The notes: generated by a model not told the origin, from the sequence alone. A stretch of DNA of 64,000 bases from Streptomyces yangpuensis (GCF_001005295.1 NZ_LBMK01000003.1:966183-1030182), one strand, 5' to 3'. Shown: positions 1-9,704, numbered from the stretch's first letter. Translations and numbers: made by a program.

Positions 1-811
1 CCGCCTCCTGGAACTCCACCTCGACGCCCTCCGCGCGGGCCCGGCGCACCAGCTCCCGGCTGTCCGTCGCCAGCACGTCCCGGGGGCCGCTGAACACCGT
101 CAGCGGCGCCAGGCCCCCGAACGTCCCGCGCAGCGGGCTGACCAGCGGATCCTCGACGGCCAGCGTCCCCGCGTACAGGCGCCCGGCCTCCATCAGCCCC
201 GCACGGGACAGCACCGGATCGGCCGCCTCGATCACCGCCTGGTCCGGATGGCTCATCGTCACGTCCAGCCAGGGCGAGAGCAGCACGATCCGCGAGGGCT
301 GCTCGCCGTCGCGGTCACGCAGCCGCTGCGCGGCCGCCAGCGCGAGCCCGGCCCCGGCCGAATCGCCGATGAGCACCGTCCCGCCGTCCCCGCCGCCCGC
401 GATCAGCCCGCTCAGCAGATCGGTGGCGACCGGGACGGTCCGGTCCGCGGTCCCGCGCGGAGCCAGGACGTACGCAGGTACGACGACCCGCGCCCGCGCC
501 CGCGTCACCAGGGTCCGCACCAGCTCCCAGTCCCGGCGCTCCAGCTCGCCCACGTAGTCCCCGCCGTGCACGTACAGCACCTGCACCGACGGCTCGACCC
601 CGAGTGGGGACACGTCGTACACCGGCCAGGCACCCACGAACGTCCGGGAGATGTCGGCGACCCGGCCCAGCCGGCGCGGCGGCAGATGCGACGCGGGCCG
701 GCGGGCGGCCGAGGCCACCCGGTCGCGCACCGCCTCGGCGCTCGCGGACCGTCTTCGCCGCCCCACCACGGCCATGGCGACCGAAAGCGCCCTGCTGCGC
801 AGACTCGGCAC
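1..811 (-). CDS. alpha/beta hydrolase, HSL-type esterase (partial, 3' end outside window)
   Basis: Carboxylester hydrolase of the hormone-sensitive-lipase (alpha/beta hydrolase-3) family, probably cytoplasmic and acting on short-chain esters; the substrate cannot be told. The visible 270 residues carry the HGG oxyanion-hole motif (LYVHGGDYVGE, about residue 80), the nucleophile elbow GDSAG (about residue 150) and a SPWLD segment typical of the family. The Asp of the triad is probably in SGPRDVLATD (about residue 250). The catalytic His lies beyond the window edge. The GTG start is chosen because a GGGAGGTGAGG ribosome site precedes it by a few bases. No signal peptide is obvious. Family call is firm, exact activity is not. 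Confidence 0.85.
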   Translation of the reverse strand, partial: MPSLRSRALSVAMAVVGRRRRSASAEAVRDRVASAARRPASHLPPRRLGRVADISRTFVGAWPVYDVSPLGVEPSVQVLYVHGGDYVGELERRDWELVRTLVTRARARVVVPAYVLAPRGTADRTVPVATDLLSGLIAGGGDGGTVLIGDSAGAGLALAAAQRLRDRDGEQPSRIVLLSPWLDVTMSHPDQAVIEAADPVLSRAGLMEAGRLYAGTLAVEDPLVSPLRGTFGGLAPLTVFSGPRDVLATDSRELVRRARAEGVEVEFQEA

Positions 812-917
812 GCCCCTCACCTCCCCTTTTCCCTGCCCCGTCAAGGGAGGAGCATAGGCGTGAAGACACGCTCGTGAAGCTGCGCTGTCGGCCTGTTTAA
901 GAAAGTCTCGATGGACT

Positions 918-933
918 GATCACCACGGTGATC
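918..933. promoter_or_regulatory. inverted repeat upstream of tdh (possible operator)
   Basis: GATCACC and GGTGATC form a perfect 7-bp inverted repeat with a 2-base spacer, about 80 bases upstream of the tdh start. It lies in the 200-base gap between the divergent esterase and tdh. It looks like a regulator site; no regulator can be assigned. Confidence 0.35.
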
Positions 934-1012
934 GGCAGATTGGTGCCCGTCACCGACGCCGGCCGAGCCCCGCACGCTCGCGGCGCCCCCTTCCGCATGC
1001 CTGGAGCCACCC

Positions 1013-2041
1013 ATGAAGGCACTCGTCAAGCACAAAGCCGAACCCGGCCTGTGGCTCATGGACGTCCCGGAGCCCGAGTACGGCCCCGGCGACGTGCTGA
1101 TCAAGGTGCTGCGCACCGGCATCTGCGGAACCGACCTGCACATCCGCTCCTGGGACGGCTGGGCGCAGGGCGCGGTCAGGACCCCGCTCGTCCTCGGCCA
1201 CGAGTTCGTCGGCGAGGTTGCGGCGGTCGGCGCGGACGTGCGCGACATCGAGCTCGGCGCGCTGGTCAGCGGCGAGGGCCACCTGGTGTGCGGCAAGTGC
1301 CGCAACTGTCTCGCCGGCCGTCGCCACCTGTGCCGCAGCACGGTCGGGCTCGGCGTGGGCCGTGACGGTGCCTTCGCCGAGTACGTGGTCCTGCCCGCGC
1401 AGAACGTCTGGGTGCACCGCACCGCCGTGGACCTCGACGTCGCCGCGATCTTCGACCCGTTCGGCAACGCCGTGCACACGGCGCTCTCCTTCCCGCTGGT
1501 CGGCGAGGACGTACTGATCACCGGCGCCGGCCCGATCGGCATCATGGCGGCCGCCGTGGCCAAGCACGCCGGTGCGCGCAACGTCGTCATCACCGACGTC
1601 AGCCCCGAGCGGCTCGAGATCGCCCGCAAGGCGGGCGCCACCCTCGCCGTGAACGTCGCCGAGTCCTCGATCGCCAACGCCCAGACGCAGCTCGGCCTGC
1701 GCGAGGGCTTCGACATCGGCCTGGAGATGTCCGGGCGCGCCGAGGCGATGCGCGACATGATCGACAACATGACGCATGGTGGCCGGATCGCCATGCTGGG
1801 CCTGCCGGCGACGGAGTTCCCCGTCGACTGGGCGAAGGTCGTCACCTCGATGATCACGATCAAGGGCATTTACGGCCGGGAGATGTTCGAGACCTGGTAC
1901 GCGATGACGGTGCTCCTGGAGGGCGGGCTCGACCTCAGCCCCGTCATCACCGGCCGCTACTCGCACCGCGACTTCGAGGCCGCCTTCGACGAGGCGTCGA
2001 CCGCCCGCAGCGGCAAGATCATCCTGGACTGGACGGCGTAG
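1013..2041 (+). CDS. tdh: L-threonine 3-dehydrogenase
   Basis: Oxidises L-threonine to 2-amino-3-ketobutyrate with NAD+, the first step of threonine breakdown to glycine and acetyl-CoA. At 342 residues it has the usual family length. Visible features are the catalytic zinc ligands Cys38 (ICGTDLH) and His63-Glu64 (LGHEF), the structural-zinc cysteines Cys93, Cys96, Cys99 and Cys107, and a Rossmann GAGPIG near residue 170. The ATG is preceded by GGAG. The next gene downstream, kbl, encodes the enzyme that uses its product, which makes the assignment firm. The 114-base gap to kbl contains no obvious terminator, so cotranscription is likely. Confidence 0.95.
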   Translation: MKALVKHKAEPGLWLMDVPEPEYGPGDVLIKVLRTGICGTDLHIRSWDGWAQGAVRTPLVLGHEFVGEVAAVGADVRDIELGALVSGEGHLVCGKCRNCLAGRRHLCRSTVGLGVGRDGAFAEYVVLPAQNVWVHRTAVDLDVAAIFDPFGNAVHTALSFPLVGEDVLITGAGPIGIMAAAVAKHAGARNVVITDVSPERLEIARKAGATLAVNVAESSIANAQTQLGLREGFDIGLEMSGRAEAMRDMIDNMTHGGRIAMLGLPATEFPVDWAKVVTSMITIKGIYGREMFETWYAMTVLLEGGLDLSPVITGRYSHRDFEAAFDEASTARSGKIILDWTA

Positions 2042-2155
2042 GGACTCCCCGCCCGAACGCCCCTTCCCCACGAACCATCTCCCCAGGGCCGGGCCCCGCA
2101 ACCCTCCCCCCTCCGCGGGGCCCGGCCCCACTCCGCCGCACAAGGAGAACGCAGC

Positions 2156-3364
<1,209 letters not shown>

Positions 3365-3394
3365 GTGACCTGCGCATCCTGAGACAATGGTGGG

Positions 3395-4309
3395 GTGATC
3401 GACCCCCGCCGGCTGCGCATCCTGCGGGCCGTGGCGGACCACCGTACGGTGACCGCCGCGGCCGCAGCCCTCTACCTCACCCCCTCCGCCGTCTCCCAGC
3501 AGCTCGCGGCGCTGGAACAGGAGACCGGGCACGCGCTCCTCACCCGCAGCGGCCGGGGCGTACGGCTGACCGCGGCGGGGGAGATCCTGCTCGGCCACGC
3601 CCACGAGGTGCTGGCGCAGCTGGAGCGGGCGGAGGCCGAGCTCGCGGCGTACGCGGGCGGCGCGGCCGGCGAGGTCACCGTGGCCGCCTTCGCCACGGGG
3701 ATCGCCGAAGTACTCGCCCCGGCCATCGCCCGGCTCGCCCTGGAGCGGCCGGGCATCAGGCTGCGGGTGCGTGACGCGGAGGGCGATCAGAGCCTCCCGC
3801 TGCTCCTGGACGGCGAGGCGGACCTCGCGCTCGCGGTCGAGTACCGGGGCGCGCCGGGCGCCGACGACGGCCGGCTCTCCGTCCTCCCGCTCTACGCGGA
3901 ACCCTTCGACGCGGTGCTGCCCTCGGGGCACCCGCTGGCCGACCTGCCCGCGGTGTCGCTGGCGGACCTGTCCGACTCGGACTGGGTGGGCCAGTACCCC
4001 GGCAACCCGTGCCACGACGTGACGCTGCTCGCCTGCGAACTGGCCGGCTTCCAGCCGCGGTTCGCGCACTCCTCCGACGACTTCCGCGCCGTGACGGCGC
4101 TGGTCGGGGCCGGGGCCGGGGTGGCTCTCGTACCGCGCTCCGCGCTGCGGGGCATGGACCTCAAGGAGGTCCAGGTGCGTCCGGTCGCCGGGCCGGCCGC
4201 CACCCGCCGGGTCTTCGCCGCCACCCGCCGAGGAGCCGAGACCCACCCGCTGATCGCCCCCGTCCTGGCGGCCCTGGTCCGCGAATCGGAGCGCCTGCCG
4301 GCCCACTGA
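3395..4309 (+). CDS. LysR-family transcriptional regulator
   Basis: 304-residue LysR regulator with an N-terminal winged helix-turn-helix (about residues 3-60, with TAAAAALYLTPSAVSQQLAA as recognition region) and a C-terminal periplasmic-binding-like effector domain. It acts in the cytoplasm as a DNA-binding protein; the effector is unknown. The GTG start has no good ribosome site. A GACAAT element ends 6 bases before it, so translation from a leaderless mRNA is possible. It follows kbl by 30 bases in the same direction, so it could control the threonine genes or simply be downstream of them. It converges on the DeoR gene. Confidence 0.9.
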   Translation: MIDPRRLRILRAVADHRTVTAAAAALYLTPSAVSQQLAALEQETGHALLTRSGRGVRLTAAGEILLGHAHEVLAQLERAEAELAAYAGGAAGEVTVAAFATGIAEVLAPAIARLALERPGIRLRVRDAEGDQSLPLLLDGEADLALAVEYRGAPGADDGRLSVLPLYAEPFDAVLPSGHPLADLPAVSLADLSDSDWVGQYPGNPCHDVTLLACELAGFQPRFAHSSDDFRAVTALVGAGAGVALVPRSALRGMDLKEVQVRPVAGPAATRRVFAATRRGAETHPLIAPVLAALVRESERLPAH

Positions 4310-4369
4310 GGGGGCAGTGGTGGCGCGGTGTGTGTGGGGGACGGCTCTGCCCCGCCCCGCCCCCGCCCC

Positions 4370-5149
4370 TCACACTGTGAGCACCTCGACCCCCGCCGCG
4401 GTGAAGGCCTCCGCCACCGTCGGGGCGAGGCCCGTGTCCGTCACCAGGACGTCCACCGCCGAGGTGGCGCAGATGCGGGCGAAGGCGCGGACGCCCAGTT
4501 TGCTGGAGTCGGCCGCGACGACCACCCGGCGGGCGCGTTCGCACAGCAGGCGGTTGACCGAGGCCTCGTCCTCGTGCCGGGTCGCCGCACCGTCGCGCGG
4601 ATCGAAGCCGTCCACGCCGAGGACCGCCGTGTCCACGGCGAGCTGCCCGAGGACCTGCTCGGCGAGCGGCCCCGTCAGTTCGTACGACTGGGGGCGGGCC
4701 ACGCCTCCCGTCAGCACGATCTTGAACTGCGGCCGGATCACCAGCTCGCCCGCGATGTTGAGCGCGTTCGTGACCACGGTCAGCGCGGGCGAGCCCTGGG
4801 CCAGGTCCGGCCGTCCGGCCAGCGCACGCGCCACCTCCGTGGTCGTGGTGCCGCCCGTCAGGCCGATCACCTCGCCCGGGGAGACCAGCGCCGCGACGGC
4901 CTCGCTGATCCGGCCCTTCTCCGCGGCGCGCCGTGACGTCCGGTAGCGCAGGGGGAGTTCGTACGACACCCCGTGGAGCACCGCGCCGCCGCGCGTGCGG
5001 ACCAGCAGCTGCTGTTCGGCGAGCTGGTCGAGGTCACGGCGGATCGTCGCGGCGGACACCCCGAGGGCCTCGGCCGCCGGTTCCACCTCCAGCTCGCCCC
5101 GTTCCACCAGCAGGTCCAGCAGTGTCTGCCAGCGCTCCTTGCGGGTCAT
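4370..5149 (-). CDS. DeoR/GlpR-family sugar-phosphate-responsive repressor (AgaR-like)
   Basis: 259-residue repressor with an N-terminal DeoR helix-turn-helix (WQTLLDLLVERGELEV, then LGVSAATIRRDLDQLAEQ, residues about 6-45) and a C-terminal DeoR sensor domain of the ribose-5-phosphate-isomerase fold (LTGGTTTTEVARAL, VVTNALNIAGEL). Such proteins release DNA when a sugar phosphate binds. It is divergent from the agaS-like gene and the class II aldolase, so the inducer is probably a phosphorylated amino sugar or ketohexose intermediate. The shared upstream gap holds TTGCNNGAA repeats that are a good candidate operator. ATG at 5149 gives the usual family length. Confidence 0.9.
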   Translation of the reverse strand: MTRKERWQTLLDLLVERGELEVEPAAEALGVSAATIRRDLDQLAEQQLLVRTRGGAVLHGVSYELPLRYRTSRRAAEKGRISEAVAALVSPGEVIGLTGGTTTTEVARALAGRPDLAQGSPALTVVTNALNIAGELVIRPQFKIVLTGGVARPQSYELTGPLAEQVLGQLAVDTAVLGVDGFDPRDGAATRHEDEASVNRLLCERARRVVVAADSSKLGVRAFARICATSAVDVLVTDTGLAPTVAEAFTAAGVEVLTV

Positions 5150-5238
5150 CGGCCGCCCCCTCCCGTGCTCGCTCCGTGCTCGTCCCGTGGCCCCCGTCGG
5201 GCTACCCGGCGACACTAACCCAGCAGAACACCCCGTGG

Positions 5239-5279
5239 TTGCTTGAAGTTGCGTGAAACAGCCCGCTACCTTGCAGGAA
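5239..5279 (+). promoter_or_regulatory. agaS promoter with repeated TTGCNNGAA operator
   Basis: Three direct copies of TTGCNNGAA occur at 5239-5247, 5249-5257 and 5271-5279. They overlap a plausible promoter: TTGAAG at 5243 and TACCTT at 5267 with an 18-base spacer. Repeated short half-sites over a promoter are usual for DeoR-family repressors, and the DeoR gene is the divergent neighbour. The binding assignment is an inference. Confidence 0.55.
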
Positions 5280-5317
5280 AACGCATCCAGACCCGTCTGT
5301 CGCACGAGGGAGCCTGT

Positions 5318-6220
5318 ATGAGTCACGTCGCGTACGAGTTGAGCACGCAGCCCGCATGCTGGGAGCGGGCCGCCGAACTGGCCCCGGCCCGGCGGGCGGT
5401 GCTCCCGCAGCCGGGTGAGCGCACCGCGATCGTGGGGTGCGGCACCTCGTACTACATGGCACAGGCGGCCGCCGTACTCCGCGAGGAGTCGGGCCAGGGG
5501 GAGACCGACGCCTTCCCCGCATCGGAGTTCCCGCGCCACCGCCGCTACGACAGGGTCGTCGCGCTCACCCGCTCCGGCACCACCACCGAGGTGCTGGACC
5601 TGCTGGCCGCACTGCGGGACGCGGACGTGCCCACGACCGCCGTCATCGGCGACCCGGCGACCCCGGTGATGACGCTGGCGGACGAGCTCGTCGTCCTCGA
5701 CTTCGCCGACGAACGGTCCGTCGTGCAGACCCGCTTCGCGACCACCGCCCTCACCCTGCTGCGCGCCCACCTCGGGCTGCACGGCCCCGCGGTCGTCGCC
5801 GACGCCCGCACCGCCGTCGAGGAACCGCTCCCCGCGGGACTGGCGGGCCGGGGCCAGTTCACCTTCCTCGGCCGCGGCTGGAGCGTAGGACTCGCCCACG
5901 AGGCGGCCCTGAAAATGCGTGAGGCCTCGCTGTCGTGGGCCGAGTCCTACCCGGCGATGGAGTACCGGCACGGGCCGGTCAGCATCTCCGGACCCGGCAC
6001 CGTCACCTGGTCGCTCGACGAGGCCCCCGACGGGCTCGCCGATCAGGTCCGCCGGACCGGGGGCCACTGGGTCGCCGGCCGGCTCGACCCGCTCGCCGAA
6101 CTGGTCCGCGTACACCGCCTCGCCCTGGCCGTGGCCGCCGAACGCGGGCTGGACCCCGACGCGCCGCGCAATCTGACCCGCTCGGTGATCCTCACCACCG
6201 GCGAGGAGGCGGTCCGATGA
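5318..6220 (+). CDS. agaS: SIS-domain sugar-phosphate isomerase/deaminase (AgaS-like)
   Basis: 300-residue protein with two sugar-isomerase (SIS) domains, related to AgaS and to the isomerase half of GlmS. AgaS-type enzymes deaminate-isomerise an amino-sugar 6-phosphate to a ketohexose 6-phosphate. The first SIS domain shows AIVGCGTSYYMAQAAA and ALTRSGTTTEVLDLL; the second shows FLGRGWSVGLAHEAALKMRE and ESYPAMEYRHGP. An upstream extension to 5243 is possible in frame, but ATG 5318 has a GAGGGAG ribosome site and better matches the family start. Its stop overlaps the aldolase ATG by 4 bases. Sugar specificity (galactosamine or other) is not determined. Confidence 0.85.
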   Translation: MSHVAYELSTQPACWERAAELAPARRAVLPQPGERTAIVGCGTSYYMAQAAAVLREESGQGETDAFPASEFPRHRRYDRVVALTRSGTTTEVLDLLAALRDADVPTTAVIGDPATPVMTLADELVVLDFADERSVVQTRFATTALTLLRAHLGLHGPAVVADARTAVEEPLPAGLAGRGQFTFLGRGWSVGLAHEAALKMREASLSWAESYPAMEYRHGPVSISGPGTVTWSLDEAPDGLADQVRRTGGHWVAGRLDPLAELVRVHRLALAVAAERGLDPDAPRNLTRSVILTTGEEAVR

Positions 6221-7053
6221 CCCTCGTCTGCGCGGGCACCCTGGTCAGGGAGGCGGCCGGCGCGGGCCGTGCCGTCGCCGCCTTCAACATCATCACGTTG
6301 GAGCACGCCGAAGCCGTCGTGGCCGGCGCCGAGGCGGCCGCACTGCCGGTCATCCTGCAACTGAGCGAGAACGCCGTGAAGTTCCGCGGCGGGCAGCTGC
6401 TGCCCATCTCGCGTGCCGCCGCCGCCTGCGCGGAGGCCGCCGGGGTCCCCGTCGGGCTGCACCTCGACCACGTCAAGAGCCCCGAGCTGCTGCGGCGGGC
6501 CTGCGACGCGGGGTACAGCTCGGTGATGTACGACGCGGCGCAACTCCCTTACGCCGAGAACCTGGAGGCCACCCGCTGGGCCGCCGACTGGGCGCACGCC
6601 AACGGGCTGTGGATCGAAGCCGAACTCGGCGAGGTCGGCGGCAAGGACGGCGCCGCCCCGCCGGACCCGCACGCGCCCGGCGCCCGTACGGACCCGGACG
6701 AGGCGCGGCGGTTCGTCGCCGACTCCGGGGTGGACGCCCTGGCCGTCGCCATCGGCAGCAGCCACGCGATGACCAGCCGGACCGCCGCCCTCGACCACGC
6801 GCTGCTGGCCAGGCTGGCCAAGACGGTGGAGGTACCGCTCGTCCTGCACGGTTCGTCCGGGCTGCCGGACTGCGAACTCGCGGCGGCCGTCGCGGGTGGC
6901 ATCCGCAAGGTCAACATCGGCACCGCGCTGAACCTCGCCATGACGGACGCCATCCGCACCCATCTCACCCCGGCGGACCCCCGGCCGTACCTGACGGCGG
7001 CCCGTTCGGCGATGACGGCGACGGCCAGGGCTATGATCGGCGCCCTGAACTGA
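6217..7053 (+). CDS. class II fructose/tagatose-bisphosphate-type aldolase (KbaY/GatY/AgaY-like)
   Basis: 278-residue class II aldolase, cytoplasmic, cleaving a ketose 1,6-bisphosphate to glyceraldehyde 3-phosphate and dihydroxyacetone phosphate. Zinc-ligand region HLDH (His82 and His85), a second ligand region in ELGEVGGKDG, and the phosphate-binding LHGSSGLPD and IRKVNIGTALN are all visible. Translation is coupled to the SIS gene by an ATGA overlap, so the two products act together: amino-sugar phosphate to ketose phosphate to triose phosphates. The separate kinase that would make the bisphosphate is not in this window. No PTS genes are adjacent, unlike in enterobacteria. Confidence 0.88.
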   Translation: MTLVCAGTLVREAAGAGRAVAAFNIITLEHAEAVVAGAEAAALPVILQLSENAVKFRGGQLLPISRAAAACAEAAGVPVGLHLDHVKSPELLRRACDAGYSSVMYDAAQLPYAENLEATRWAADWAHANGLWIEAELGEVGGKDGAAPPDPHAPGARTDPDEARRFVADSGVDALAVAIGSSHAMTSRTAALDHALLARLAKTVEVPLVLHGSSGLPDCELAAAVAGGIRKVNIGTALNLAMTDAIRTHLTPADPRPYLTAARSAMTATARAMIGALN

Positions 7054-7072
7054 GCCGGCATCGGGGGCGGTC

Positions 7073-7666
7073 GTGGACGTACGGCGGGGACAGCCGAGGC
7101 AGCCCGGGCAGCGGGACGAGCGGGTAGAGCGGGAACAGCAGGAACCGCGGGGGCGTGTCGACCGCAGGCGCTTCCTGCTGATCGCCGGGGTCCCGCTGCT
7201 GGCGGTGGGCGCGGGCACGGCCTACGCCGCGTGGCCCGGACCGGACCGGCCCGGGCCACAGGTCCGCACCGACCTGGAACCCCTGAACGCCCGCTTCGGC
7301 CCGTACGTGGGGACCCTCGTCGAGGCGCACTGGCTCGGCTACGACATCGACGAGCCGCCCGGTGGCAGCCGCACCATCCCAGGCCCCGACTCAAGGATCC
7401 GCCTGGTCGGCGTCGCCCGTCTGGCGCCCGGGGGTGCGGCGGCGGTCACGGGCCGGGCGGAGTACGCCTTCACGCCCGCGGCCGCGCCGTCCGAACCGCC
7501 CGCCTCACTGGTCCCGTACCTCCCGGCCGGTGCGGCCTGGCAGCACAGCCCGCAGTTCGACGCCCACGCCAACCGCGAGGGCGCCGAGGGGAACCCGTCG
7601 GGCGAGTACCTCTTCGACCCGGCCCGGGACCTCGTCCGCTTCGACCTTATGTACCTCTACACCTGA
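7073..7666 (+). CDS. hypothetical exported or membrane-anchored protein with Tat-like leader
   Basis: 197-residue protein of unknown function. The N-terminal 35 residues are polar and rich in Gln, Glu and Arg; then comes DRRRFLLIAG followed by a hydrophobic stretch ending in AYAAW. This resembles a twin-arginine signal or an N-terminal anchor. The remaining 140 residues contain no motif I recognise; the segment around residues 95-135 looks like a beta-rich secreted domain. A GTG start with GGGGGCG upstream is used. It lies 19 bases after the aldolase and may be cotranscribed, but a link to sugar metabolism is not evident. Confidence 0.7.
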   Translation: MDVRRGQPRQPGQRDERVEREQQEPRGRVDRRRFLLIAGVPLLAVGAGTAYAAWPGPDRPGPQVRTDLEPLNARFGPYVGTLVEAHWLGYDIDEPPGGSRTIPGPDSRIRLVGVARLAPGGAAAVTGRAEYAFTPAAAPSEPPASLVPYLPAGAAWQHSPQFDAHANREGAEGNPSGEYLFDPARDLVRFDLMYLYT

Positions 7667-7683
7667 CGGGCGGATGCCGGGCG

Positions 7684-8238
7684 TCAGATGCCCACGGCCC
7701 CGTCGATCCGCTCGCGGAGCAGGTCGGCGTGGCCGTTGTGCCGGGCGTACTCCTCGACCATGTGGATCAGCACCCAGCGCAGGGACACCCGGCCGCGCCA
7801 CGCGTCGTCGGCCTCGACGTCGAGGTCCGGGGCCTCGGCCACGAAGCGTTCGGCGAAGGCCACTTCGTCACGCCAGGCCTCCCACGCCTCCTCGACGGCG
7901 GCGGGATCGCCGGGCCGCGCCCCGTCGAAGTCGCCGTCGGGATCGCCCAGCGAGGAGAAGCGGGGCGGGGCGTCCTGACCGGCCAGGACCTGCCGGAACC
8001 AGCGGCGCTCCACGTCCGCCATGTGCCGGACCAGCCCGAGCAGCGAAAGCGTGGACGGCTCCACCGAGCGCCGCGCCAACTCGGCTCCCAGGTCTGCGCA
8101 CTTCAGTTCCAGCGTCGCCCGGTGGTCCGCCAGGAAGGCGGTCAGCATGGGCCGTTCGCCACCGGTCGCGGGGCCGGCGAAGCGACTGTCGCGCTCGGGC
8201 TCGACGAAGAATTCCGCTCTGCTCCGTGGGATCGTCAT
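7684..8238 (-). CDS. DinB/DUF664-family protein
   Basis: 184-residue four-helix-bundle protein of the DinB/YfiT (DUF664) family, which includes metal-dependent thiol S-transferases (mycothiol or bacillithiol dependent) and many uncharacterised members. The putative metal ligands are His in LGLVRHMADVERRWF (about residue 75) and the C-terminal HMVEEYARHNGHADLLRE, where two His are four residues apart. Actinobacteria use mycothiol, so a mycothiol-dependent detoxification role is plausible but inferred. ATG 8238 is chosen over an upstream extension that would be Ala/Arg-rich and untypical; no clear ribosome site is present. Confidence 0.82.
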   Translation of the reverse strand: MTIPRSRAEFFVEPERDSRFAGPATGGERPMLTAFLADHRATLELKCADLGAELARRSVEPSTLSLLGLVRHMADVERRWFRQVLAGQDAPPRFSSLGDPDGDFDGARPGDPAAVEEAWEAWRDEVAFAERFVAEAPDLDVEADDAWRGRVSLRWVLIHMVEEYARHNGHADLLRERIDGAVGI

Positions 8239-8295
8239 GGTGGTGAGTATGGCCGCCGGAGCCGAACGGCGGGCACGCGGGTCCTTCCGAATTCT

Positions 8296-8309
8296 TGCAA
8301 CAGGTTCTA
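8296..8309 (+). promoter_or_regulatory. KstR-like operator upstream of acyl-CoA dehydrogenase
   Basis: TGCAACAGGTTCTA fits the actinobacterial KstR pattern TNNAACNNGTTNNA, and the right half GTTCTA is a perfect KstR half-site. The same sequence apart from the two central bases recurs at 57934 before the echA19-like gene. The site is 114 bases before the dehydrogenase start. No kstR gene is in the window. Confidence 0.55.
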
Positions 8310-8324
8310 ATCTGACCGCCGCCA

Positions 8325-8400
8325 CACGCCATCACGCCATCACGCCATCACGCCGCTACGCCATCACGGCGAACCGGCTGGACCGGCTGGACCGGCTGGA
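8325..8400 (+). repeat. two short tandem repeats in the 5' leader of the acyl-CoA dehydrogenase
   Basis: CACGCCAT is repeated three times and then partially (8325-8354). CCGGCTGGA is repeated three times without change (8374-8400). Both arrays lie between the KstR-like site and the GGAGG of the dehydrogenase gene. They are open in the reading frame but are not expected to be translated. Confidence 0.8.
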
Positions 8401-8422
8401 CCGCGAGATTCCCGGAGGGGCC

Positions 8423-9613
8423 GTGCACCTCGAATACACGCCTGAGCAGCAGCAGTTGCGCACCGAGCTGCGCGCCTACTTCGCCGAGCTGGTCCCCGAG
8501 GACGTCTACGCCCGCTACGAGGACCCGGCCGCCCAGAAGCGGTTCTACCGGGAGACCATTCGCAGGCTCGGAGCCGACGGCTGGCTCGGCGTCGGCTGGC
8601 CGAAGGAGTACGGCGGCCGCGGGATGACCCCGATGGACCAGTTCATCTTCTTCGACGAGGCCGCGCAGGCCGTCGTACCGCTTCCCCTCATGGCGCTCAA
8701 CACGGTCGGGCCGACCATCATGCAGTTCGGCACCGACGAGCAGAAGGCCTACTTCCTGCCCAGGATCCTCGCCGGGGAGATCGACTTCGCCATCGGCTAC
8801 AGCGAGCCCGACGCGGGCACCGACCTCGCCGCACTCACGTGCAAGGCCGTGCGCGAGGGCGACGAGGAGACCGGCACCTACGTCGTCAACGGGCAGAAGA
8901 TCTGGACCACCAACGGCGACACCGCCGACTGGGTCTGGCTCGCCGTACGCACCGACCCGGACGCCCCCGCCCACAAGGGCATCACCATGCTCCTCGTCCC
9001 GACCTCGGACCCCGGCTACTCCTGCACCCTCATCAACACCCTGGCCTCCCACGACACCACGGCCAGCTACTACGAGGACATCCGCGTCCCCGCGGCCCGC
9101 CGCGTCGGCCAGGAGAACAAGGGCTGGCGGCTGATCACCAACCAGCTCAACCACGAGCGCGTCACCCTGGCCGCGCACGGCACGATGGCGATCCGGGCAC
9201 TCCACGACGTACAGCGCTGGGCCGCCTCGACGAAGCTCGCGGACGGCCGCCGGGTCATCGACCTGTCCTGGGTCCGCGGCCGCCTCGCCCGCACCCACGC
9301 CCGCCTCGACGCGATGAAGCTGCTCAACTGGCAGATGGTGAACGCGGTCGAGTCCGGCACCCTCACCCCGCAGGACGCCTCAGCGGTCAAGGTGTACGGC
9401 TCCGAGGCACGCCGCGACGCGTACGCCTGGCTGATGGAGATCGTCGGCGCGGCCGGCCCCCTCAAGGACGGCTCTGCCGGCGCGGTCCTCCACGGCGAAC
9501 TCGAACGCGGCTACCGCAGCGCGGTCATCTTCACCTTCGGCGGCGGCAACAACGAGATCCAGCGCGAGATCATCTCCTGGATAGGCCTGGGCATGCCCCG
9601 AGTCCGCCGCTGA
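8423..9613 (+). CDS. acyl-CoA dehydrogenase (FadE type)
   Basis: 396-residue FAD enzyme introducing the alpha,beta double bond into acyl-CoA thioesters, passing electrons to ETF. Visible motifs: VGWPKEYGGRGMTPMDQF in the N-terminal helical domain, IGYSEPDAGTDLAAL in the middle beta domain, NGQKIWTTNGDTADW, and the C-terminal FGGGNNEIQREIISWIGLG. The closest feel is to mycobacterial FadE enzymes of the steroid and branched-acid regulons. The GTG at 8423 is preceded by GGAGG and begins MHLEYTPEQQQLR, the normal family start. A KstR-like operator upstream matches one in the lipid cluster at 58 kb, suggesting joint control. It converges on the nuclease gene. Confidence 0.92.
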   Translation: MHLEYTPEQQQLRTELRAYFAELVPEDVYARYEDPAAQKRFYRETIRRLGADGWLGVGWPKEYGGRGMTPMDQFIFFDEAAQAVVPLPLMALNTVGPTIMQFGTDEQKAYFLPRILAGEIDFAIGYSEPDAGTDLAALTCKAVREGDEETGTYVVNGQKIWTTNGDTADWVWLAVRTDPDAPAHKGITMLLVPTSDPGYSCTLINTLASHDTTASYYEDIRVPAARRVGQENKGWRLITNQLNHERVTLAAHGTMAIRALHDVQRWAASTKLADGRRVIDLSWVRGRLARTHARLDAMKLLNWQMVNAVESGTLTPQDASAVKVYGSEARRDAYAWLMEIVGAAGPLKDGSAGAVLHGELERGYRSAVIFTFGGGNNEIQREIISWIGLGMPRVRR

Positions 9614-9704
9614 CCTCCGTCATGACGTCGGCGACGGTGTACGGGGTGGAGGAGGTCGTTGTGGGTTCCTCATCGTGGGTGCGGGGGCGAGCGGGTAGCG
9701 AGCT

